Below, in pieces: positions 24,765-36,006 of a stretch of 64,000 nt of DNA. The translations under genes and the position numbers were made by a program. Numbering within the stretch: position 1 is the first letter of the stretch; each line of letters starts with the position of its first letter. The stretch covers positions 620,001 through 684,000 of the forward strand of contig JAQSEB010000004.1 in assembly GCA_030063045.1 (NCBI GenBank), written 5' to 3'. Below the pieces are notes generated by a model. It searched no databases and was not told the DNA's origin. It saw nothing but the letters and a program-made list of their open reading frames with translations. Source of the DNA: Pratylenchus scribneri. Taxonomy: Eukaryota; Nematoda; Chromadorea; Rhabditida; Pratylenchidae.

Positions 24765-25620
24765 TTAGTATTTGCAATTTGTAGAGATCCAAGTGAGCCC
24801 TTCGAAAAGACCTTCGCCGGCAGTTGCGCAAGATGGTTGGACATACCTAAAATAATTTATTGGAAATTTTGGAATAAATTTGACAAATAATTTATACCAA
24901 TTCCTGTCATTGAGCCGCGTTAATCCTATCCTTTCTTGAATTTCATTGGGTTTCATTGCTGAATTTAAATAATGAATTTATTTATTGAATATTGTTTTTA
25001 CCGTCGGGCAAATCTTGTTTGTTCGCTGAATATTAAAAATAAATTATTCCAAAATAAAAAATAATACCAAAAACTAAAATTATTGCATCACGCATTTCCC
25101 TGTCATTGACAATTTTATAGAGTTCTTGCCGAGCTGAATGAAAAAAAAATTTGTATATTCAATTAAACCAAAAATGCACAAATCTGACCTTCATCGATCC
25201 TAAAAATTATTTTAAAAAAATTATGAATTAAAATGGAATGAAACCTTTCTCTGTCTGCCGAATCCACCACAAATATTAATGCCTGTGTGCCAATGTAGTA
25301 ATGTCTCCACAATGGCCGAATCTTTTCTTGCCCTCCAACGTCCTAAAAATATATTTCATTTATTCAATATTTCTATATTTATTAATACCCAAACGCTGAA
25401 TTTGATGTTCCGATAGGTTAAAGTTTCGACATTAAATCCGACCGTGGGAATTGATTTAATCGGTTGGCCCAGCTTTAATCTGTATAATATACCTGAAATT
25501 AATAAATAGATTTAATAAATTATTTAATAAATAATTACTTGTTTTCCCGGCTGCATCGAGGCCCAACATTAAAATACGCAATTCCTTTTTTCCAAATAAT
25601 TTTGACAGAAATTTTCCCAT
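24765..25620 (-). CDS. arf-6: ARF6-type small GTPase
   Basis: This Arf-family GTPase acts at the plasma membrane and in endosomal recycling and actin control. It starts [20 protein letters not shown], with Gly2 for myristoylation. Visible motifs are the P-loop GLDAAGKTS, switch [14 protein letters not shown], switch [24 protein letters not shown] and the purine loop SCATAGEGL. The end is [11 protein letters not shown]. The [13 protein letters not shown] and [12 protein letters not shown] segments match ARF6 better than ARF1. The length of about 174 residues is typical. Several very short introns interrupt it. It is the last gene of a same-strand cluster, with the stop of the upstream membrane-protein gene about 130 bp before its ATG. 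Confidence 0.93.
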
Positions 25621-25750
25621 TTTTGCGGCAATTTGACTTTTAATACTACTAATAAAAATTATTAAAAATAAAATAAAAATAATTAAAAGATATCTTCGAT
25701 AGTAAACGTTTGAAAAATGTACAAATATGATTTTAAACTTATTTATTTAT

Positions 25751-26823
25751 TTATACATTTTTATTCAACAATGATGGCTTATTTTGAGATAATAAATTTA
25801 AATCGAGTGAAGATAACTTCTTTGGAACATTATTCGATATTCCCACTGCATAATTGTAAAAAGTGGGATCGCGAAATAAATTCGGATAAAGTTTATAATT
25901 TCCCATTTTTCCAAATTTAACATCTCCTTTGATATAGTGGTAATATGGACGAAGTGAAGCAAAATTTTCAAAATCAATGTTGTGAAGGGCCACATCTTTT
26001 CGTTCAATTTTAATCTAAATTAATGAGTTTAAATAATAAATAAAGTGATGGCATACCAATCTCCGCACCATATAATATCTTCCATATACAAATAATTCAT
26101 TTGGATTCCTTCTATTGATGTAAATTTTTGATAATTGCATCGAATAATGTCGTGATGACATGAATATTGAAAGAAAAGCCGGTATTAATAGCAAATATTT
26201 GCCGATTGAGCCAAACTAAATTGACAATTTTTATTTTATTCAAATAATTAAAGTTGCGCTAACCTTGTCAAATTCACGATGCAACCGAATATGGAATTCA
26301 TTTATAAATTTTCCATGTTTCCAATAATCGCTGGCCATTTGATAAATGCTCATTAGAATGAGAGTTAAAGCCAAAATGGCCACAATATTGGTAATCATTG
26401 CTGTGTACGGTTCATTGTATACTAAACACCATTCATTTATGTCCTAAAATGAATAATGAGATTATCACGGTTAATGATAATTTACTAATTTATTGCGTCG
26501 ATATGAATTGATGATGGTTTTCTCGTCCAAATATGTTCCACAAAACTGAATGAAAATGTTTTAATCAATAAATAATTTGTGATTTTATTTACCACTTGGA
26601 TGCGATTTTGTAAATTTCTTGATAAATCTGACATTCGTGTAGACATTTGCCTGGGCAAACCAATCTTTTTGTTCTTAACCAATGAGTCAAAATTGATTCT
26701 TAAAATATTTATTTGAATTTGGAACAAATTTAATAATGCAAACCTTGAAAAAGAGGATAATAAATTCCTGCCATTGTGGTTATACCCGATTGACCTTCTT
26801 AGAATTGCCAGCTGGATTAACAT
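25751..26823 (-). CDS. Putative two-pass membrane protein (possibly TMEM223-like)
   Basis: This is a five- or six-exon gene. Exon 1 gives MLIQLAILRRSIGYNHNGRN, a basic, hydrophobic start compatible with a mitochondrial presequence. Later exons give a coiled stretch (RMSDLSRNLQNRIQ), then NEWCLVYNEPYTAMI, a membrane helix near 26390-26330 (TNIVAILALTLILMSIYQMA), a second helix near 26215-26165 (GKYLLLIPAFLSIFM) and a C-terminal domain with LFVYGRYYMVRRL and YHYIKGDVKFGKMGNYKL. The arrangement of two helices followed by a soluble C-terminal part ending in a short ...LFRDPTFYNYAVG motif reminds me of TMEM223-type mitochondrial proteins. I hold that weakly. It sits between RPS17 and ARF6 in the cluster. 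Confidence 0.6.
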
Positions 26824-26996
26824 ATCCTAAAATTGCTTCTATCTTTCAATAAGATAATAATTACGAATTAATCAATAAATTATAAAGAAGATATCGAAAA
26901 GTAAATTTGACAAAAATTAAAAAGAATTGAATTTTATAACATGTTTTATTTCAACAAAATTAAACATTCTTTGTCTCAACAGAATATATCATCAAT

Positions 26997-27480
26997 TTAA
27001 CGACGAACAGTTCCGGTGGCTCCCTTCACTTCCAAGTTCAGACTCAGGCCCTGCGATAATTTAATATTAAATAGTAAAATATTCAAATATGAAAACCAAA
27101 TGTTCAGCCATTTCCTTGGTTTCTTGATCAACCGCGATGACCGGATGTTGTGAGGCCTCCAAATAGGAAACATCCGGGACCCAATTGTCACGACGTTCGC
27201 GTTCCTCTTCTTGCAGTTTGATGGAAATGCCACGGACTGGGCCCTTCTCAATGCGTTTCATCAAATGGGTGATGAATCTAAATTATTTAGCGTATTTTGT
27301 GTTGTTAATTTTATTGCCATACCCAGCGATGCGATTACGCATTCGTTTGCTCGGAATGACGGCAATTTCCTCACAAATTCGCTTGTTGGTATGGAAATCA
27401 TAGGTCAAGCGGGTGTAATATTTCTCGATGATGACGCGGGAGGCCTTTTTGACCGTTTTGGTTCGGACACGGCTGCTCAT
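26997..27480 (-). CDS. rps-17: 40S ribosomal protein eS17
   Basis: This is a component of the small ribosomal subunit. ATG 27480 gives [20 protein letters not shown], then [20 protein letters not shown]. After an intron near 27325-27280 come [36 protein letters not shown] and [18 protein letters not shown], ending TGTVRR. The sequence follows eS17 throughout, with the usual divergent C-terminus. An upstream in-frame ATG (27510) would add ten residues not found in the family. It lies in a tight same-strand cluster with 199 bp to the upstream gene's stop. Confidence 0.97.
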
Positions 27481-27679
27481 TCTTCGCTGATTTTTTGATA
27501 TTATTCGCAAATATAAAAATCGCTTTTCTAAAAGAAAATTAGATGGTTGTGTTGTGATTAATTAAAAATATTTCAAAGGAGAAAAATATAATTAAGTATA
27601 TTGCAATTGTTCAAAAACAATTGATTAGATATTTCAATAAAGATCAAAATAATAAAATAAATAATTTATTCAAATTTTA

Positions 27680-28557
27680 TTATAAATTTGTTTGTTTTCG
27701 TAAAATTGCTTTATTTGGATTTGATTTTGAGACTATCAAGCCAATTCCCCATTCATTCAAAATTTGATTTGATGTTGGATATTCATCATCCGCTTGTCTT
27801 CCATTTGTTGTCCCATCTTGGAATGCACGAAATCTTGCAAAATTTTCGGTCGCTCTGAACATCCGTATTCTTTGGATAAGCCCAGTGGTCAATGGTCCAG
27901 CTCTTCGTTGTTTATTCTTTGAAGGAATTTGTGACCGATCCGATTGTTGCGGAATTTCGGCGGCCATATTTTCTGGCATGACGAATAGTCTAAAAATTAT
28001 TCTTCAATAATTACTTAATTTAAAGAAGGAAATTTACGGTATCGGATCTATTGGATCCTGCGCTTCGTCGATATTATTGTCATCTTCTAATATCACATTT
28101 TCATCCTTTTGTATGTTCTCATCAATATTTTCTTCATTGTTTTCATCATCTGATGATCTATATTCCAGATCTGGTTCGGTACATTTATTGCTTGAAAACT
28201 CTTAAAAATAATTCTTTTAAATATATAATTTGTTTTGGACTAACCATCATCATCTTCGCATAAAGATTGTTGGCCATTTTCTTCGCCGAATATTCCTTCA
28301 ACCTCAATTGGTTCTTCTTCATTTATTATATTTATTTGATTTTCGTGTAAATCATCACTGCTGCCAACCTTGCTACACTCATCAATGTCCATTAATTCGC
28401 CATCGGATTGATTAAAATTTTGCTCAAGATTGACACTGGCTTGGCATAAAATGGAATTTTTCAATGAATAAAATTGTCCTAATATTTTTGATGCTATCAT
28501 CTCTTCTTTATGAGATGATGATCCAGTTGAAATTGATAAATTCGAATCATCATCCAT
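27680..28557 (-). CDS. Acidic protein of unknown function
   Basis: I do not recognise this protein. Three exons splice cleanly. Exon 1 (ATG 28557) starts MDDDSNLSISTGSSSHKEEM and is rich in Asp, Glu, Ser and Asn. Exon 2 (about 28200-28038) is more acidic (RSSDDENNEENIDENIQ) and ends DPIDPIP. Exon 3 carries a basic, better structured part: SKNKQRRAGPLTTGLIQRIR, FRATENFARFRAFQDGT and NQILNEWGIGLIVSKSNPNK. The conserved-looking C-terminal region may be the functional part, with the acidic half disordered, and a nuclear role is possible but unsupported. It lies in the same cluster as RPL27 and RPS17 (208 and 199 bp spacers). Confidence 0.6.
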
Positions 28558-28765
28558 TTTTTTACGTATTTCTTCAGATTAAATATTATATTAGTTAGTT
28601 CAGTATTAAATTTTTAAAATAAATAATATGGAATTTGAAGTTTGAACTAATCTCTGCGAATTAGAATGTAAAAAATAAAACAACAATTTTATCATAAAAG
28701 GATGATCATAAATGATTAACAAATCAAATTTGAATCCAACATCTTCTTCGATTCAATTTGTCTCT

Positions 28766-29224
28766 TCAGAAACGAAGCTTTGTGAAAAGCCATTTGCTTT
28801 TGCCAGTCTTGTAGTGTGTTTCCAACTCCTTCTTGATGTTCGCCAGAGCACAACGCTTCTTCTTCGGATCCTTGATTGACTCTTTGTTGACCAGGGTCTT
28901 GTCGAATTCGGCATCAAAAGTGCAGCGAGTTGGCAAAACATGTTGGAGACTTGTCACCTTCATGAATGGTCGAATACGGATCCGCTTTGCCACCTTCTTC
29001 TTTCCCATTCGTTTGGTAACCTTCAATGGATACCTATCAAATTTTAGGATAAATTTTACTCCGTAAATAAGAAAATTAAACTTGTCAATTCCGGCGACCA
29101 ATGCATGTCCATATGGTCTATCGCTGCCGCCATCATCGTAGCTTTTGACCACCACAGCTTTTCGTCCAGCAAATCGACCATTGAGCATAATCACAACTCG
29201 GCCAGGTTTCATTATCTTTCCCAT
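28766..29224 (-). CDS. rpl-27: 60S ribosomal protein eL27
   Basis: This is a component of the large ribosomal subunit. ATG 29224 gives [20 protein letters not shown] (KOW-type start), then [20 protein letters not shown] and ALVAGIDK. A 48-bp in-frame intron (about 29034-29081) separates this from [20 protein letters not shown]. The remainder has [38 protein letters not shown] and ends [11 protein letters not shown]. The intron contains no stop, so the genomic frame is open throughout and could be mis-annotated as a single exon, but the inserted residues have no place in eL27. It is 143 bp downstream of the RabGGTase beta stop. Confidence 0.97.
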   Translation of the reverse strand: MGKIMKPGRVVIMLNGRFAGRKAVVVKSYDDGGSDRPYGHALVAGIDKFNFLIYGVKFILKFDRYPLKVTKRMGKKKVAKRIRIRPFMKVTSLQHVLPTRCTFDAEFDKTLVNKESIKDPKKKRCALANIKKELETHYKTGKSKWLFTKLRF

Positions 29225-29367
29225 TTTATTTAGCTTTTCGTTTGGAATTTATTTTTGCTAAAAAATAATTAAAGACAATTATTAAATTTGTAGAAGATAT
29301 ACAAACAATTTCCAAATTGGTATAAATAGAAAATCAGTAAATTAAAATTTTATCAAAAATAAATAAA

Positions 29368-30644
29368 TCAAATAAGTGCAAATTTTCCAAGTGCTTTTTT
29401 CGTCATACAAAATATAGGATCAACTGGTTCCAAGCCTTCATAGCCAAGTAAGCTCAATCCCGAAAGTCCAAATACTGTATGGAAAGGATCGGGCATGTCT
29501 CCAGGTCGGTCTGCTATGCCGCCTGTCTCATCATCTTGGCTCGCAATTATGAATTGCGTTAATGTTTCTTTGTCCACCCAATGAGTTCTTTTTAAAATTG
29601 CCAATGAAGCCAGGACCCACCAGGAATAACAAACATCTGGTAATTTTTCAGGTCTTCCACAAAGACCGCCAGATGGACCTTAAAAATATCGTAAATTATG
29701 AGAATAATTAATATATTCATACGAACATTGTCTTTCTGCCAACCATTCTGCTGTTCTTTCGACATTTACCAAATCCAAACTATCACATATTGCTAAGACT
29801 CCAAGGCAACAATACACCTATAAATAGTATTTTTAAATGAGTAGAGTAATGAAAAGAATAAACCTGTCCAGCATGGCTCTCAGAGCCCGGTCTTGTACCG
29901 AAACCACCGTCAAAATTGTAACAATTCCTTATAAATTCAATTGCTTTAACCACATCTATGGCATCAAGGCGTCCAAGAAAATGTAATGTTGCAATTGCAC
30001 AAAAAGAAAAGCGAGTATCGATTTCGCCTGCCACGTCACCGGAAAAACTTAAATGGATTATTACATAAATATGTCTGAATAATGTTCCAACCTGCCATCT
30101 TCTTGTTGAAGCATTTTGATATAATTTACTGTTTTGTCCAAATCAATCTAAAAATGATTGTTTTTAAATATTAATGGAATTGATTTATTTACAATGTCCA
30201 ATATATTGAGCATTACTGCAAGTTGAACTGCACTCAGTGTGTGTAATAAATGCGAATCTTAGAGAAAATAATTAATTAAGCATTTTCATTTTAATTTATT
30301 GTAAAAACCGTGGCCTTCTGCTGGAGCAAATCCACCATCAGGACGTTTATTGTTTTCAATATATTGTATAATGAAATCCTTGTCAGCTTCTTCAGTTTCA
30401 TTCAAAACATCCAGAGCTGCTAAGCACCAGTACATTCCACTCATTCTTAGATATTCAGCCATAACATATTCATAAGATGAACGATCTTGACCACATTTCA
30501 ACAAATATTGCTTGTGTTTTTCTTTGTAAAATTGTGTAGGAGCATTCTTGGGTATATCAACATCTCCTAAAATTAGATGAGATTTAAATTAATAAAAAAA
30601 TAATTATAACTTCGAGCAATATTCCAAATAGCTGCCAAACTCAT
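29368..30644 (-). CDS. rabggtb: Rab geranylgeranyltransferase beta subunit
   Basis: This is the catalytic beta subunit of geranylgeranyltransferase II, which with the alpha subunit and REP attaches geranylgeranyl groups to Rab C-termini such as the RAB7 encoded at 60.7 kb. ATG 30644 starts [11 protein letters not shown]. After a short intron come [17 protein letters not shown] and [18 protein letters not shown]. The prenyltransferase repeats follow, each with a Gly-Gly-Phe type turn: [60 protein letters not shown] and [20 protein letters not shown]. The zinc ligands are visible in PDVCYSWW (Asp, Cys) and [17 protein letters not shown] (His). Length is normal for the family. It is the first gene of the cluster. 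Confidence 0.95.
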
Positions 30645-31258
30645 TCTGTATTGATGTAGAATGTACAATTCTATTTTTAGGCTAAAAATGAAATAAAATT
30701 TAGAATATCGGTATGGCTATGGAATGGATTAGGAGTATGGACTATGGAATAAAAAATTAACAATTCATCATTTCATTATTTCATCCAAATCGATGAGTTG
30801 TATGAATGATTGATGATTAAAATTTATAATTTATCACAAGAACGATAAGCGCATATTAACCGATAGAAATACCTATTATAGAGCCATGAATTTGGCCATC
30901 TTTTTTGATCCAAAAATATTGGTAAAAGTAATTTCTAATTTGGTCAATAAAATTCTTCCTAATAATAATAGCGAAATAAAATAAGACTATGTTACGAATT
31001 TTTTGATAAATAAACTAGTAAAAGAAACACCGATTTTTATAAATGACGGATTTGTTGTTGGAAAAATTATTAAAAAATTTATAATTTCAACTTTATTCAC
31101 AAATAATATTCAATACAATACATATACAACAATATACATACATGCATACATACAACAATAGGTGTGTATAGGAATTGATGGGGGACAACAATGACAATTG
31201 GGGATGGGATACAATACACAAGGAGACAGATAATAGACGTGTCGGGAATTGTGTGGTT
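30645..31258. other. Intergenic, probable cluster promoter
   Basis: About 610 bp of AT-rich sequence, including a CATACATA-type stretch at 31105-31155, separate the RabGGTase beta start from the stop of the Ser/Arg-rich gene. I see no exon. As the longest gap next to the six-gene cluster, it probably holds the cluster promoter. Confidence 0.45.
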
Positions 31259-32363
31259 TCATCGACGGGAACTTCGATATCGACGGGAGCTTCGAGAATG
31301 AGAACTGCGACTGCGACTTGAACGTTCACTGCTGCTGCTGCTGCTGCCACTTGAAGTCATTGATCCGCTCGTACTGCTGCTGCTACTGCTGCCACTCCAA
31401 GTCGTTGATTCGCTTGTACTTCTGCTGCTGCTGCTGCCACTCCAAGTCCTTGATCCGCTTGAACTGCCGCTCCATGAACCTGGAAAAAATGAAATTAATG
31501 AGGAAAAATTGCAGAAAATTTTGAAAAAATACCTGTTGAGGATGGCGTATGCGTGTAGGAAGAACTTGTGTAGGAAGACGATGTGTAGGAAGACGATGAC
31601 GATGAAGGTGAACGGGCGCTAATGGTTGGTGGTCTCGGCGTCTTTCTTGATCGGCCTGTTGTTGGTATTGGTCTCGGCATCTTTCCTGATCGGCCTGTTG
31701 ATGGTCTCTGCATCTTTCCTGATCGGCCTGTTGATGGTCTTCTTGGTGGTTCAGGTTCAGGTCGCGGGATATTGATGACTGGCTGTGGCTGTTGCTCAGG
31801 GCCCTTGAATTGAGGATGAGGAAGAACGGCCATCGGCACACGTGGTTTGATGCTTTTCGTAGATGGATGCTCGGCCGTTGTTGCTGACTGAAAATACGTT
31901 GATTATTATGTAGAATTTTTGATGAAACAATTTTTACCTGTTTTGGTTGCAGCGGTTCTTCCTTTCTCTTTGGCGGTTTTTTGCCTTGAATTGGGACTGA
32001 TGCCAAATGTTTGGTCGGCTTTTTAACACTACAGCAGCAGCATGTGAGGATGTGGAGACCAGTTGATCTGAATTTTGTTTGTAATTAATGGTGGTTGAGA
32101 ATCCCTATTAACTTACACAAGAAAGTAGACGCCCACTCCGATCGCAATATACATCCATGGATTTTTTGGAACGCCCGTGCTTGGAATGGCCATCAACCTG
32201 AAATTAGTTTGATGAGCAAAATCGTTAAAATTAAAGTGACTCACGCATTGAGATCCCGCTTCCTTCGAACTCGATCAATTGGCGAACACTCTCCGAGCAT
32301 GGCGACTGTGATCAGCAGTAGAGGCATGGTGTGGGACAATGTTGTTGTAGTTGCAGCAAACAT
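31259..32363 (-). CDS. Ser/Arg-rich single-pass membrane protein
   Basis: I do not recognise the family. ATG 32363 gives a signal-peptide-like start (TMPLLLITVAMLGECSP), then a basic cleavage-like site DRVRRKRD. The next exon has a membrane helix (WMYIAIGVGVYFLVSTGLHI) followed by a cysteine cluster (LTCCCC), suitable for palmitoylation. A basic/Pro region follows (KKPPKRKEEPLQPKQ), then about four repeats around RRPSTGRSGKM, and a Ser-rich tail (SPSSSSSSYTSSSYTSSSYT) ending in SR dipeptides (SSRSRSSHSRSSRR). The tail is encoded by AGC/TCA-rich trinucleotide-like DNA (31330-31450), so its length may vary. By composition the mature extracellular part is very short and most of the protein would be cytosolic and disordered. 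It is divergent from the TSPO-like gene. Confidence 0.65.
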
Positions 32364-32695
32364 GGCACAAATGTTGGTGGGTAGTCGGCAATTTTGAATG
32401 ATTGTGGCGTATTTTGTGTTTAACCTAGCTGAAAAAGCATGCTTTTATACTAAAATAAATTGATTGATTGAATTCCAAAACTGAGAAAATCATAAATTCT
32501 GTATATACCGTATTTGTATTACAGTAGATGAAGTCACTATGTCATTTGGCATAGCATATAGCAATAGCAAGCATCTTATCTTAGCATATCAACCGATATA
32601 AAAGTCCCACATTCAATTATTGCCTTCATCACAGATCACATCAAACTCCATCAAATTCTATTCCCAGCAACGATCCTCGACAACAATCAACAAAT
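32364..32695. promoter_or_regulatory. Divergent promoter region (SR-rich gene / TSPO-like gene)
   Basis: These 332 bp separate two divergent start codons and so should contain both promoters. A TATAAAAG-like sequence lies near 32597 (CCGATATAAAAGTCCCAC), about 100 bp before the TSPO-like ATG and in the right orientation for it. No other site is recognised. Confidence 0.45.
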
Positions 32696-33495
32696 ATGCC
32701 ATTCCCGCCAGCACCACTTGACAAATTCAGCTCGTCGGATTGCCGCAACATTGCTCTGTTCTCAATACCTCCTCTCAGTGCGGCCCTAATCGGAACATTG
32801 GCATTGCGAAACGAAAATCTTGTTAAGGTGAGTCCACTTAAAACCATTAATTCATATAATCACTACATTCTTCTCTTTTTAGAATCGATATGTGCCGGCT
32901 CATGTTCCACGCAACTTCCGCTTTTACCTGATGATGAACTGCCTGACTACTGCTCCGCTTGGTTGTGCTGCCTACTTGGTCTGGAAGAACGGAGGTATAG
33001 TTTTTTGTGGGGTCCGCATAAAACTACTGATTTTATTCATTTTAAGGTCTCGAGAACACGGACAATCGCTTCGCCAACATCCTCAATGGAGCAACACTTC
33101 TTTCTGGGCTTACAATGGCACCGGCATACAAACTGGGAGGCTTCAAACTGGTAAATTTTAATCAACTTTTATCAATGATTCAAATTGATTTTTTTCAGCT
33201 CGCCGCCAACACTGGACTGCTCGCTGTTCTCGCAATGGCCACCACTGCTGTAATCGACCGAATTGAGAAGGGAGCGGGCACATTGGTGTAAGTTTACATA
33301 ATTCAATTTTATTATTTGAATAATTTTAGATTTCCGTTCGCAGCTTGGGCCGCATATTGTGTCGTCAACTCGATCCTGATTCTGCGCTGCTCAAAACCAC
33401 ATGCCAGTGACGCCGACAATCTGAAGACTGCCAAATCACGATCAACGCCAAACATGAAGGACTCAGTGTATTTCTCATTGAAAGATGGAAAGTAG
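32696..33495 (+). CDS. TSPO/MBR-family-like membrane protein
   Basis: This probable five-helix membrane protein resembles translocator protein (TSPO), an outer mitochondrial membrane protein that binds cholesterol and porphyrins. ATG 32696 starts MPFPPAPLDKFSSSDCRNIA, then helix 1 (FSIPPLSAALIGTLAL). After intron 1: FYLMMNCLTTAPLGCAAYLV followed by WKNGG, which aligns with the YLV-x-GGG segment of TSPO. Next come LNGATLLSGLTMAPAYKLGG, LAANTGLLAVLAMATTAVID and FPFAAWAAYCVVNSILILR, the last matching the LPY-x-AW-x(4)-N-x(3)-W helix 5 pattern in spacing. Tryptophans typical of TSPO are mostly missing, so ligand binding may differ. A hydrophilic tail follows (KSRSTPNMKDSVYFSLKD). Confidence 0.6.
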
Positions 33496-34167
33496 ATGAC
33501 CTTCACAATCCTCACCAATATCCCATATGATATTGTAATTGTTGTCCCTCATATAGACATAATTTGTTATTGCTTCATTGTTCATTCATTATTTCCTTTC
33601 CACCTTAATTGTCTAATTGTATTGTATTAAATTGATAATAAATATAAATGTGATAAATATTTTTGTATGTATTTTTTTGGATTTTTGTTCGGTTTTTTTT
33701 TCACTTATCGGTCAGTTTTTTATTGTAAAATTTTGCATATGTCCTAGTGTCTCGAGAGTCGAGAACTTAAAATTACTATTTGCTTCCTTTTTCATTGGTC
33801 CCGTTTTTGAAATGGAAAACAAAAAGAGTTCATAATCCTTATTAAACCTTAACTTATTTTTTATAAGTTAATCAAACCAAAAAACCAATGAATCAAATAC
33901 AAATAAATCACAACACATGTTTTCCATAATTTTCCAATGATGATAAAAATTAATGATGAGGTGGTATGGTTCGATTTTGTTGATAATTATTTTCCATCCA
34001 CTTTCAATTTAACGTTCACATAACATATCTTCCCATGAAAAATCATTATTTAGTTCCCAAAGTTCCGATTCCATTCACTCTTGATATTATCAATTAATCA
34101 TCTCTAGAAATAAAATCTTGAAGTATTAAGATTAAAAATTATCTTTTTTAGAATTTTCTTTCCAATA
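33496..34167. other. Intergenic
   Basis: This is AT-rich spacer sequence. The TSPO-like 3' end has a likely polyadenylation signal (AATAAATATAAATGTGATAAA near 33638). Nothing coding is seen. A weak plus-strand open frame at 33617-33835 has no features. Confidence 0.5.
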
Positions 34168-35884
34168 ATGTTTGCCAATTCTGATCATCGTTATGATGTG
34201 GTCATTTATGGAGCTTCTGGTTTTACTGGCCAATATGTGCTTGAATCCTTTGTTAATAGCGAAGAATATAATAAATCAACCATTGCCGTAGCAGGAAGGA
34301 GTGAAAAGAAATTGCAACAAACATTAAATTATGTTGGCAATTTAACAGGTCTTAATTTGTTAACTAAAATTTGTAAAATTCTTTTTTTTCCAGGCAAAGA
34401 CTTGAAGCAAATACCCGTGATTGTTGCAGATTCGGGTAATGATAAACAATTGACTGAAATGGCAAAACAAGCCAAAGTTATTGTAAACGTTGTTGGACCT
34501 GTGAGTTACTTTAAAAATGAACAAAAAAATTCCTTATATTTAGTATCGTCTCTATGGTGAAGCTGTGGTCAAAGCCGCTGTGGAGAATGGCGCTTCTCAT
34601 GTCGATATTAGCGGAGAACCAGCTGTATTTTTAATTAATTCATTTTTATTCATAATAATTAATTTAGTGGATTGAAACCATGCAGATGAAATACGGGGAA
34701 CAAGCAAAACAAAATGGAGTTTTTGTTGTTAGTGCATGCGGTTGGGATTCGGTTCCATGTATGTTTTAATGTATCATAGTAAACTAAACAAAGTTTTAGG
34801 TGACATGGGAACCAACTTTTTGAAACAAAACTTCAAAGGAGTTCTGTCCCATGCCGAAACATTTGCTCGATTTAAATCAGGAGAAGCAGTAAATTTTAAC
34901 TCATTTGCTCGAAATATTAATTTTAGGGGTATTCTTTCAACGCTGGAACTTATCAAACATTAATTCTTGGTTTATGGCAAGCGAAAAATGACGGATTGGG
35001 AAGAATTCGAAAGGCAATTATGCCAGAAAAGCTGGAGAAGCCAAAATTTAGAACACCAAAACGGTATTAATTATGGAAATATTCAGCTTAAAACAAATTC
35101 TTTAGACCAATGTTATGGTGGAATGAAAATTTGGAATGTTATTGTCTTCCATTCATGGTATAAATTTAATTATTTTATATCATTAAATAAATTGTAGGGT
35201 GCTGACAAAAGTATTGTTCAACGGTCACAATATTTCGACGCTGTTATGAACCATGCTCACCCGGTTTGATAATTAATTACAAAAATATATTAAATTTCCA
35301 TTTAAGGCAACCATTGAAACATATATTTGCGTGAAAAGCTGGTTTTGGGCAATTGCTCTGATGCTTTGGCTCTTCATTTTCAATTTTGCCGTAAAATATG
35401 ATTTCTCACGAGCCATCCTTCAAAAGTACCCTGGCTTCTGCTCCGGTTATATGTTCAAGGAAACGGGTCCTACACGGGATCAGGCAAAACAAGTAAATTT
35501 GAATATATTTGAAATTAATTTATTCTATTCTATTTAAGGCATCATTCGAATATTGGTTTTTTGGATCTGGTTGGGAAGAAAATGCAGTGGATTTTGATGA
35601 ACGTCCACAAAAGAAAGTGGTTGTACGATGTGATGGACCGGATGGCGGTTATATTGCCACTGCGGGTTGTATTCTCTCCTGTGCCTTTACAATCATGAAA
35701 GACCGACCAAATATGCCTCGCGATGGGTTTGCTATATTAATTTGTCCAAATTAAATAATTATTTTATTTTAGTGGCGTTTATACAACGGCAGCCGCTTTT
35801 AAGGACACAAATATTTATGACCGATTGGCCGCATTCGGCATTACTTTTCGCATTGACTCAACGGCAACCAAAAAGCAACAATGA
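34168..35884 (+). CDS. sccpdh: Saccharopine dehydrogenase-like oxidoreductase (SCCPDH)
   Basis: This NAD(P)-binding Rossmann protein of the SCCPDH family is usually found on lipid droplets or mitochondria. Its reaction is unknown. ATG 34168 starts MFANSDHRYDVVIYGASGFT, with the dinucleotide motif GASGFTGQYV. Next come TIAVAGRSEKKLQQTL, PVIVADSGNDKQLTEMAKQA, VIVNVVGPYRLYGEAVVKA, HVDISGEPAWIETMQMKYG and VVSACGWDSVPCDMGTNFL, all hallmarks of SCCPDH rather than true saccharopine dehydrogenases. The second half includes a hydrophobic helix (FWAIALMLWLFIFNFAV), KYPGFCSGYMFKETGPTRDQ, ASFEYWFFGSGW and a C-terminal exon GGVYTTAAAFKDTNIYDRL. Introns are 40-65 bp. The stop (35884) lies 123 bp from the stop of the convergent small secreted-protein gene. 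Confidence 0.93.
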
Positions 35885-36006
35885 AAAGATTCGACGATGA
35901 AATGAGGACCAAAATAAATTCGAAGCAATAGATAAATTTATTTAAGAATTCTAGATTCATATTAAATTATTAATTTAACTACAAAATTTCAAATTGAATA
36001 AAGAAT

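Noticed and set aside
29034..29081. Single-exon reading of RPL27 with a 16-residue insert
   Set aside because: The insert is hydrophobic, flanked by GT-like and AG sites, and interrupts a universally continuous eL27 segment. It is an in-frame intron without a stop.
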